Origin: Chrysomallon squamiferum
Lineage: Eukaryota > Mollusca > Gastropoda > Neomphalida > Peltospiridae
Length of the DNA: 64,000 nt
Assembly: GCA_012295275.1 (NCBI GenBank)
Contig: CM022679.1
Span: 16,369,842-16,433,841, forward strand
Direction: 5' to 3'
Shown here one piece after another: positions 27,677 through 37,331 of this stretch. Position 1 is the first letter of the stretch. Each line of letters starts with the position of its first letter. A program made the translations under genes and the position numbers. A model generated the notes under the pieces. The model was not told the origin of the DNA and searched no databases. It worked only from the letters and a program-made list of their open reading frames with translations.

Positions 27677-30600
27677 TTTTTTTTCAATCTACAACAGATT
27701 CAATAGGAGAGAATCCACTGAAGTTAAATGTAAACTATCTTTTACTGGTAACTTTGAATGTTTAATGAATTTTTAAAAATAATTTGAGTCCATAAATTAA
27801 ATTTTAACACTATCTTGGTTTTATTTGATGGAAGCCTCTGATGTTTTGGTGTTATGTTTTTAGCACATTTTTATATTGCTATTTTATAAGTTTAATTTAT
27901 TTTTATTATTTTCTTTTAAACAGATGCCTTTTGACAATTATGATTTCCCTTTGTTGATTTCACAATGTGAGACAAATAAAATAAAAAATACTATTTAAAA
28001 TAATATTTCTTTTATTATTACACTACTATACTTTCAGGCTGAAATTCCTTGGACCCATTTTGTTGATGGTGCTGGTGATATAAATGAAAAGACGGTTCAG
28101 GATGATCAAGATGAACTAAAAATAGAAAAAAGCTGGAATAAAGCAAAGCATTTGGTAATTAAATGTACACTAGTATATAATGTTATGTGTTCATTTAGCA
28201 TGTAGCATACTCTCTTATATTAATATGCTAAGATAATTATAGTTTAGTATTAATATTCTCTTGGTAGTTATAAGATAAGAATAATTTAAAATAATATAAA
28301 TACAAAAATACCTTAGAAAGGGAAAAGGAAAGCACTTCTTTTTGAATATGTGATTAGAGTATCAACTTTGTACATTTTAAAGGCTGATGATGTGATTAAA
28401 GGAAAACTGTTTGAAGAAGAAAAAAAACACAGGAAAAAAATAATTGACAAGGTAGCAGGTCAGTCAGACAAAGTTGATAGGCAGGATGTGGGAGAGAAGC
28501 ATTATATAAAAGAGGTAAAATTTGTGTTATTGTTATTGCCTATGATTAATAATGATTTAAAAAGCAGGTGTAAAATTTAAAGTGATATATTATTGAATAA
28601 AGGACATTAAATATTATTGAAAAATCACTTATAATTGAATATTGGAAGGAGAATCGACACAGTTACATATATAAATTGAAAAAATCAAAACTGATATAAC
28701 CTTAGTCTCAGATTTGAATAACAATACATTCTCAGAAATATTTATTTAAAACTAACAAACAAGACAGAGATCCATTATTTTGATCCGAATGCTTATTTAA
28801 GTTATTGCTGGGAAAATATGCATAACAAGCCTAAGCAACAGCTACAAAAAAAAACCATAGGAAAGAGACCTGACATGTCTGTGCCAATCTGCTTGCAGCA
28901 AGATATCTTGATACACAAGGACAGTGGATTTTGTAACCCAGCACATATATTATTATGAATGTAATTTTTCTTGGTAGTTAAATATTTTAAGTTGTATTAA
29001 TGTTTTCTGAAGTATAAGTGTTTATTATGATAATGAACTAAATATAAAAACATAATGGAGCACTTAATTATTGGTTTCTTTTGTCTGTAGCCAGGTGATT
29101 ACTTCAAATTCAGTGATGCCTTCAAGGAGCTTCCACAGACAATGAAAGAGATAAAAGAAAACAAAACAGAATTTGAGAATGAGAATACGGTAATAGTTAA
29201 ATAAGTAATTCTCGTGTAAGTTGTATTTTTTAAATGGATATCAGTTTAGTTTTTGTTTACTCATAATATTCAAGTATTTTAATTTGGATTAAAAACTTAA
29301 AACTTAAATAATGTAGATATTTTAAAAATACAGTTTTATTTTCATTTATCTGATACTATTTTCTTTTTGTTGTTCATTAATTGTTATGCAACTTAATTTA
29401 CATTGTTTTGTTTTCAGTTTCAAAACTGGATTATTAATCATGATATGAAAACAAAAAAAGAAAAGTAAGCAATGTTTGCAAAAATTATTTTTCATTTGTT
29501 ACTTGTAACAAAAGATTATGTTTAGAAAAGTGAAGAAATTTAACAAATTTATTTTGTTTTGTTTGGGTGTTATTTATATATGTAATTCATACATACTTTT
29601 CTCTATAATTTTCACTGACACATTAAAAGTGTGTGTGTGTATATATATATAACAAAAATTTAGAAATCACTTTAAACATAATAACATTTAGTTGTTTTGG
29701 CTTTTACATATATAAGAGAACATTGTTAACTTTTTTTTTTTTTTTTGTCCAGACATTATGAAGAGAAACAAAAAAAAAAGGAAAGCGATAATAATAATGA
29801 GGAAAAATTGATGAATTCCTACATAAAATTTAAGGAACTGGCTTCAAATGTAAACCTTAAGGTTTGAATATCATAAACATAACAATAAATCAGTTATATA
29901 TTGAAAGAGACACTTTTAATTTATTTTGGAAGACTGAATAAAAGAAAACGATCTTTAATTTTTTAATTTTTTTATTATACATTTACAGATTAATTTTTCA
30001 AAATGCTTTTTAATATTATTAAAGTCCATTTATTTCAAAATGTTTTTTCCTTTATCTTTACCCATATATAGAAAATGCCTTCCTTTGAAGAATGGAGAAA
30101 TTGTGTAACATCTCATCGCATTGAAGAAAATGTTGCTAATTTTAAGAAAGAAATCATGTGTAACCTTCCTCTGTCAGAATTGAAAATCTCTGGGATGAAG
30201 GTATAGCTTATATGAAATTGCAGTACTTTTGAAATCAGCAAGGAATAGATCAGGGGGATTTTTGTCTGGCCCACCAGTTGAACATTTGGATGCTATTTAT
30301 TACATTAACTTCATTGTTTTTTCTTTAAACCTCCAGATCAGAGCAGCCTTGCTTCCTAGAGTGAAGATAGATTTTAGAGAGAGAGATATTGGTGTGTGTG
30401 TGTGTGTGTGTGTGTGATACATTTGATATCTTGGCCTCCTCCAAAACACTGTATAGCTGTCTGGCCCCCTCTGTCCAAAAGGTCTCTGACCCCTGTTATA
30501 GATGATTATAAATACACAAAAAAAAAGTAGTTAAATCACTATATTATTTAAAAGAAATGTTTAAGTAAAAAGTGTATACACAATGTGGGAATTAATGATT

Positions 30601-33097
30601 GAAATCCAGATCATGAAAACATTTATTTTATCAGTGTTTTATAACCTAATAATCATTTTAAGTCTTAAAATTAACAAAACCAAAAATAGAGAAAATACAG
30701 TGAAATATTTGAATGAATAAAGAGCTTTAAAATTGACTTTCCTTCATAAATATATATGTATGTATATATAGTTTTTCAGTAATATATCTTTCATTTACAA
30801 ATATTTTTTAACTCATGGCATGATTATAAAATATAATAATGTATATATGCTAAGAGTTTTTAAATACTAACAAACAGACAATCACAATATTTAAATTAGC
30901 ATTGTTTTAAACGTATTTCCAGAAAACATATTTAAAAGAATCTACAGAATACACTTTGAGGAAATAGCTAAATGTTTTTAATATTTTCTTGAGCAAAACT
31001 GAAAGAAAATGTATCTGTATTTTGTAGATATCTAAGGATCATATTCGAGATTATACTAAATTTATTAAAACCATACGTGAAGTGGATCAGGAAGTGAAAG
31101 AAAAACAGACTGAACCTAAAATTGAAACAAAGGTAAAAATTCAATGAGAATGTTTAATTTAAATTACAAATTAACAAAAGATTAAAATTATTATTTAAAT
31201 TATTGTTTATATCTAATTAGCCATTTACTGAAAATATGAAATATGTGAAAATATCTCCAGTCATAAAAACACACTTTACTATGTACTGACATGAACTGTT
31301 AAACATTTTAAATTTTTTTTGTTAATATATAATTACTTTCCATTGAATTTCTTTTAAATGTAGATGGATGATTACAATCAAATTGTAGCTGCCATAGATC
31401 GACTAAAACAGAAACTAAAAGAAACAAAAAGAAAAGAAAAACAACCAGAACATTTGAATGATTTTGTAAGAGTTAAATTAGAATTTATCCATGTTGTTTA
31501 ATAATCTGTAATTAATAGACCTAGGGTAGAAGTCAGTATCTAATTAAGTGGATTTGTTAACTGATCATCAAATTTTCATTGTCATACAGATGGAATAATT
31601 ACTTGTTTTAATTTAATTATCCAGCTCATTTGAAATAGTAAATGTTTTCTGATTTGTAAAATATTTTTCAAACACAGATTATATTCTATTTGAATCATAT
31701 GCTTAGCTTTAATTCCAAAGTAAGATGAGAAAATTTTTGACAGCTATTAAAACAGAGTAGAAATAAAAATCTACTAGAAGTTATAATTTTAATAATTCTG
31801 CTATTTCAGTCCTGCTTAAGTGAAGAAGAGAAAAGGGCAGTGGAGTTTCGTAAAGACTATGATAAGGATTTTAAAGAACGACGTGCCTGGCTGGATCAGC
31901 AAATTAAAGACAACTCTGCCAGACAACTCTACAAGTCAGTATACACTCCTTAACAATTTTATAATTATTTTAAGTCTGTAGTTTGAGTAAAAATGACTTT
32001 GCATACTGAAAATTAAATATAGTGGCGAAATCATTGCAACAATAACTGATTAGGCCAAAAGACTAACTTCTTCTTCTTTATTTCTATTTTTAAAATTTTA
32101 CAAGGTTTTTATTTTATTAATTTTATTGTTACAGATTTGTGCATTCTTTTCAAATAACACCATTATTCAGAAAAGCATTTTTGATTATTTTAATAACTAT
32201 TTATTAATGTAATATTAAAGAGCACTTTAAAATTTATTAATACTTCTTTACTTTTCCGTTTTGGCACAAGAAGAGAATCTCTGAATGCAGAGGGAAAAAG
32301 AAATTTGTTGACAAGCATGAATAAGACTGATTTTGAACAAATTAAATGCGATACGAAAAGATTTAACAACTCAGAAATTAAATACACAATTGACTCAGGT
32401 GCAGCCAAATGCAGGATGGAGATGCAGAAAGCCAAATCTTACAAGGACACATGTGAGGCAAAATGCAACAAGGAGATGATTAACATAAAACCCTGTGTGT
32501 ATCCATCTCTGGAAAACTTAAAGAATAAAAATCTTAAAGAATGTTCATATATTGAAAAAAGGAATGGGATAATGACTCATTCTATTATGGATCGGATATC
32601 TGGATACTTTGAAAGAAGACTTGCTGAACTGTTGGCTGGAGGTATGTATGGTCATAATAATTACATTGTAAACATTTCTTGCAATATTTTCTTTTAGAAC
32701 CACCATCAGTCATCCTTACAATAAAATCATTTATTTTATTCTAGAAGGTCCATCATGTTTATGTAAACAACATCTCAAAGAAACAGTTTTCAGCTGAAAG
32801 TACAAATGTTGTAAAGTAGATAAACTGATAGTCCTAAATGTGACAACTTAAAATTTCTAATTACAACAATTATTCAGTATTTTGAATAAGACTTGAGGTA
32901 TTTTTGAAAAACATTTAATTCATCATTTTATTTGTAAACTGATAATCAGGAGATTTTTTCTTTTTAATTAATTTCTTTTAGATAATGAAAAAGAACCTCT
33001 TACGAATTCTGAAAAGACCAAACAAAAGAAATCTCATGTAGATACAGTAATGTTGGATTGGAGATCACCAGATATCAAAGTTAAAATGTGCTATTGA
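20580..33097 (+). CDS. Uncharacterised charged, helical protein with a triplicated module
   Basis: I do not recognise the family. Twenty-four exons join with consistent GT-AG phases: 20580-20722, 21733-21790, 22083-22113, 22381-22421, 22625-22670, 22924-23052, 23335-23390, 23559-23835, 24277-24402, 24790-24918, 25968-26093, 26530-26658, 27481-27606, 28038-28154, 28383-28514, 29091-29189, 29418-29464, 29753-29861, 30072-30200, 31028-31132, 31364-31465, 31810-31934, 32271-32641, 32982-33097. This gives about 955 residues, highly charged (Lys/Glu), with no signal peptide or membrane segment. The middle is three copies of a roughly 85-residue module; the second half is coiled-coil-like (IVAAIDRLKQKLKETKRKEK; EFRKDYDKDFKERRAWLDQQ). 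Start: the first ATG of the frame (MNTDFKFQETQ). Exon 8 has a +1 frame break (see findings), and the borders of exons 6/7 are the least certain. Composition resembles cytoskeletal or ciliary proteins, but that is only an impression. AATAAA follows the stop almost directly. Confidence 0.75.
21803..21880. repeat. 38-bp perfect tandem duplication in an intron
   Basis: A 38-base unit beginning TTACAGTAAATAAGTTAAAT occurs twice head to tail just after the exon ending at 21790. The copies look identical, so it is recent, or a possible assembly artefact. Confidence 0.9.
25121..25161 (+). pseudogene. Relic of the exon-8 3' end, unit 1/2 junction
   Basis: This matches the end of exon 8 (PIPAYPPSKWTSPK, ending 23835) including the donor GGTGAATATA. 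A TAG replaces the GAG codon, and one base is missing after CCAATTCCT relative to the parent. It is therefore a duplicated exon fragment that cannot be read in frame. Skipping it keeps the module exons in phase 0. Confidence 0.8.
26138..26166. repeat. (CA)n in the module intron, unit 2
   Basis: About 14 CA units preceded by ATAC repeats, in the intron right after the second 126-nt exon. Unit 3 has a longer CA run at the matching place (27633-27674), and unit 1 has only a short TA run there (about 24435). Confidence 0.95.
26861..26901 (+). pseudogene. Relic of the exon-8 3' end, unit 2/3 junction
   Basis: Second relic, sharing the same TAG and the same one-base deletion as the relic at 25121, with the donor-like GGTGAATATA still present. 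The shared lesions show that it was copied after the first relic had decayed. Confidence 0.8.
27633..27674. repeat. (CA)n in the module intron, unit 3
   Basis: About 21 CA units at the intron position homologous to 26138-26166. The donor of the preceding exon is only about 25 bases upstream. Confidence 0.95.
28882..28957 (+). repeat. Dispersed repeat A, copy 2
   Basis: Contains GCAAGATATCTTGATACACA followed by AGG.CAGTGGATTTTGTAACC, the reverse-orientation partner of 17703-17778. It lies in the intron between 28514 and 29091 of the unknown gene. Confidence 0.65.
30251..30495. mobile_element. Short non-autonomous hAT-like element (MITE)
   Basis: The element starts CAGGGGGATTTTTGTCTGGC and ends GGTCTCTGACCCCTG, so its termini are inverted CAGGGG ends of the kind typical of hAT DNA transposons. 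It is flanked by GAATAGAT on the left (30243-30250) and TTATAGAT on the right (30496-30503), 8 bases each and matching at 6 of 8 positions; 8-bp target duplications are the hAT hallmark. Only 245 bp long and without transposase, so mobilised in trans if at all. It is much less AT-rich than its surroundings and contains a (GT)n run at 30391-30415. It sits in the intron between 30200 and 31028. Confidence 0.6.
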
Positions 33098-34569
33098 AAT
33101 AAACTTTTATTTTCTTAAAGCAATTTACTTTATACATACTGAGTGTATATTGCAGTACTTTATTTTTTTTTTTTTAATTTTATAAAGAAAGAAATTGAAA
33201 TTCGATGGAAGTATAAATATATCACAGTTTCATAAATGTCTCTATTGTTGCTATTGTAAAATTTTAAATAATAATAATAATAATAATACAATGGGTGGAA
33301 CAGTAAATTGTTTTGTAGGAAGTTATTTCAATATTTTATAATTAAAAACAAACATTTTGGATAAAACATTTAAATTATTCCATTTGATATGAATAATAAC
33401 CTTATAAACTTATTAATATCTAAAAATTCAGTAGTTGGAAATTTTTCATTGACTGTTATTTCAAAATTTGGTCATAGGTTTATATCATGGATATCACATC
33501 CTGCTGCTGACTTTACTGCAGTATTTTATTTTTAGAAAAATGTGGATACATATTTAAGTTACTGCATATCACACATATGTACGTTTATAAATTTAGCATT
33601 ACATAAATTTTTATATCTATAATTTGATCTGTAGAGAATTTTTCAGATGGTTTTACTGCCTGATAATAATAATTTACCTTTATTTTATTATAACATTAAT
33701 GAATTTGATGTGTATGTGCTTTATGTTATTGCAACATTATATTTTTTTTAAAATGAAGTAAAATAATAATAAAATAATCTTTTCTTTTAAGATTCCCTGT
33801 TTAAATATATAGCATTTTATTATTTATATATATTGTAATATAGGGAAATTTACCAGGATTTTATTCCAATATTTTGATTCACATAAAAAAAATCTTTAAA
33901 AAAAAATAATCTTTTTCTTTGTGTGAGTGTGTATTTTATATCTTTTTAAAATAAATAATTATATTTTGAGTTTCATAAACTTTACCTGCATGAAATTTAT
34001 TTTTGAAAACGAATAATAATAAAAAAAATATAAAAAAGTGTAATAAAACATTTGGTGATGTATGTTTTATCTATTTTTTTTTTTTTTTTTTAAATAATAA
34101 ATAAAATAGGAATTGTTTTTTTAATGCTTCATAAATATTTAAATACCTGTACTTTCACTGTAGGTTTACAACTATATATTGATTTAAAAAAAAGGAAAAT
34201 CTATTTTCTTTGTGTGTGTGTGTCTGTGAGTGTGTGCGTGTTCTTTCGTTTCACATTAAAAAATATATATACATATTTCCATAAATATAAATATAGTGTA
34301 TGTAGATGTGATTCAAATGAAAAAAAAAATAAAAATAAAAATAAATATACAATATATTATTTTGATTATTTATAAAGTTGCTTTTTTCAATCAAATAATT
34401 TTTATTTATATGCATATTTTAGATAATGTATAATACTAATTCATTAGTTACTTTATGTACTTTATATTTTCAAAAATTGAATACCAAATGTTTTGTGCTG
34501 GATTATCAAAATTATTAAATTACATTACCATGTTGACCTGTACCATTGATACAGTCTGATCTTTACTTG

Positions 34570-34780
34570 GTGAATGTTAAATCAGTTGGTTCACTTTCAA
34601 TGATCTTAATTATTATAAACTGATCTGATTTATTTGTGGAGGCTCCAAATTTTAAAGTAAACAACTTTTAATAAATATTTCTTCAGATTATTTTCAAGGA
34701 GCCCAGAAAGCTGGCACATAAGAAAGCAGATGATGTTATTTAGCACACACATTTACACATGCAACGATGAAACCATGTAC
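34570..34780 (+). repeat. Dispersed repeat B, copy 2
   Basis: Same order of blocks as 18530-18765: TTAAATCAGTTGGTTCACTT, then a central AGCTGGCACATAAGAAAGCA segment, then TTTACACATGCAAC. Same orientation. Both copies lie in the 3' flank of a plus-strand gene. Confidence 0.6.
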
Positions 34781-35376
34781 AAATGTCTTGGGCATTTCCA
34801 TAATTTAAATGAATATGTTATTTGTTAATTTATTATTGTTTGTTTGTTTGCATGACCTGAAAATACTGGATATTTTTATAAGCAATCAATGTACTGATTG
34901 AATACTGTTTTGATTTATATGTATTAAAAAAGAAACTTACGTGATGGGCTCACCTTGAACATATATATTTCATACTGGAAAAGATTTGTCGGAATGAAAA
35001 TAACAGTACGATATTCTATTATTGTTAGCAATTATTGCAATCTATAATGTACACAAATTCCTCCTGGCTCACTGTTACTGTGTAATAAAATGATGATTGT
35101 CAGGTTGTATATTAATAATGGTGCATAATAAACATCTTAACACTGTAATTAAAATAACAACAAACAATATTCATTGTTGTGTTTTTTTGTTTTGTTGTTT
35201 TTTTCATTTAGTTTTTAAATAAACAAACATAGAACATAATGACAAATAGGTACATACATATATGGTTTGGATGCAAACAATGGGGGAAAAGGAAACCAAT
35301 AATGCATTAAAATACAAATATGTTGTACATTAAAAAAAATGACACTTTTAATTTATATTTATTTATTTATTTTAAT

Positions 35377-35384
<8 letters not shown>

Positions 35385-35453
<69 letters not shown>
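35385..35453. repeat. (TA)n microsatellite
   Basis: About 34 TA units, followed by a short CA run. Any reading frame through it is a repeat artefact. Confidence 0.97.
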
Positions 35454-35461
<8 letters not shown>

Positions 35462-35710
35462 TATATACATACACACAATTCTATTTACACATTAATTAAC
35501 AAGTTTAATGTTGGTGTATAAAATTCAGTCGGGTTTTGTTACAGCTGATTTGCGTAGTTTAAAAGGGTGAGCTATTTTGGAAAAGATAACAGTGGGAAGA
35601 CAAACTTAAATGCAATTTCTGTGACATGATTTGTACCTGAAAAATTCAATGAATAATAATACAATCCTCCCCCCTCATCATCCCCCTAAATAAGCATGTC
35701 GAAATATATT

Positions 35711-35712
<2 letters not shown>

Positions 35713-35766
<54 letters not shown>
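35713..35766. repeat. (TA)n microsatellite
   Basis: About 26 TA units, roughly 260 bases from the other TA tract. Confidence 0.97.
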
Positions 35767-35769
<3 letters not shown>

Positions 35770-37331
35770 AATTTAAAATAATTAAATTCAAGTGTCAAGC
35801 GATCACAATTCTTTTAAAAATTATCAAACACTGCAACAATATTAACTGTAAATTTGCCACCCTGACCTAAGTTTTTTCTCCAGATCAATTATCATTTCAT
35901 AAATTTTTAACATTTAACATTGTAAAATATTACAAATACATCTTCTTCAAAACATTACACTGATAATCTTAATAATATACTACTATAAAAATATTTTATC
36001 ATACACACTTATTTTTCTACATAAATTACATCCTGTTATATAATTCATTAAGGATATATTTATTTTTAATTTGTTCTCTTTTTCCTTTTCTTTTGTTTAA
36101 ATAAAAAGTGAGAAAAACGTTCTGTAAAAATGTCATCTTTCACTAACAGTTACATTTCAAAAACAGAAGATCCGGTGCATTGTCAGTATTACATCTAAAA
36201 TTACAACAGAAAAAAAAACAAACCTGTTATAAAAATGTCATATTCATAATTTCGTCATTATTTGATATTTATATATTAAAAATTTGTTAAATAGTAAAAT
36301 AATCAGTTTTTTTTTTACAAGAAATGTCCTATAACAAACCTGTTCACATTATTTAAACCCTAGAACATTTTACTTTACAAACTGAATTTAAAGCTATAAT
36401 TCAGAAATTTTTATTAAGGATGAAAAGGAGAATGCTTTTTTGTTTTTCTGTAACCAATGCTAAAAAAAAAATTCTTTTGGAGGAAGAGTTCTATAACAAT
36501 TGTATCATAATAATACAGATTACAATTTTATCACAATAATTAACTATTCAAATCTTTAATTTCTTTTTAAAATTATAATAATAAATCAAGCAATCTGAGG
36601 AGTAAATTATGTGATATCATTGTCAATGATATCTCTAATTTAGTTAATAAAATGTAAATAATTTTTTTTGGAAATATAAATTAAATACTATTTAGTCAGT
36701 GAGATGCATTACTTCTCAGAATTTTAATCTAAGTGCTTGTTATTACAGTTTGCAGTCAAAGAAATGTAACAGTTTAGCTTTGCCTGAAACAAAGGCCAAA
36801 TGTATTAGAATCTACACTAAAATATAATATACATAATTTTCTGATATATTATTTCTTGGATAATATTAAAAAGGTATACAGGATAATAAAACCCATAAAT
36901 GAAAATGTTTTTATGAATACTGCTGCCTCCAGAGTGAGTATCAATAATTAAATTTGTAGCTGAAACCATTTTAGAAAATATGTTATGCAATAAATAAATA
37001 TATTGTTGTTGGACATATTCAGCAGCAAACAGGCTGCAAATAAAGAAATTCAAACCAAAAACCACCCAGAAGATATTAAAAAATAATTTTGCACAACAAT
37101 GTATGACTGATAACAAGGTGCAAATTCCTTTCAGTGAACAGTAACAAAACAATGAAAGGAAAATACTTTTAAAAAGAGCACCATATAACAATTTATCCAT
37201 CTTCATACTGGACAATGTTCTACAAGTCATTATTAATAAAAATAAAAATTGCCATTCTATAATCCAGAAAGTAAAATATATGCATCATCAAACTGAAGAA
37301 TGTTCTTCATTTCAAACAATGAGAACACCTG

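Larger units (their letters stand above)
23794..28350 (+). repeat. Intragenic tandem triplication (exon pairs plus introns)
   Basis: Three consecutive units, spaced 1691 and 1513 bases apart measured at the first exon start, each hold a 126-nt exon (24277, 25968, 27481) and a second exon (24790 and 26530, 129 nt; 28038, 117 nt). The introns align as well, for example TCAGAAATAACAA.GTTAATA and the block before each 126-nt exon. The 126-nt exons encode nearly identical 42-residue segments (GDGLSLTKETEESIKGKFDG inside). The second exons encode IPWTHF.DGAGD and a charged tail; copy 3 lacks four codons and starts with Ala instead of Val. All exons are phase 0-0, so copy number can change without breaking the frame. 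Units 1 and 2 are each followed by a decayed exon relic. Confidence 0.93.
33098..37331. other. Intergenic stretch between convergent genes
   Basis: The unknown gene ends at 33097, with AATAAA at 33098-33103 as a possible polyadenylation signal. The USP36-like gene converges from the right and ends at 37332. Between them lie AT-rich DNA, homopolymers, two long TA microsatellites and repeat B copy 2. Roughly 35860-37331 probably includes the USP36-like 3' UTR. I see no further gene. Confidence 0.6.

Noticed and set aside
30229-30417. Plus-strand reading frame with a valine/cysteine tail
   Set aside because: It runs through the hAT-like element and a (GT)n tract.
35339-35521. Reading frame of alternating Ile and Tyr
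   Set aside because: Pure translation of a TA microsatellite.
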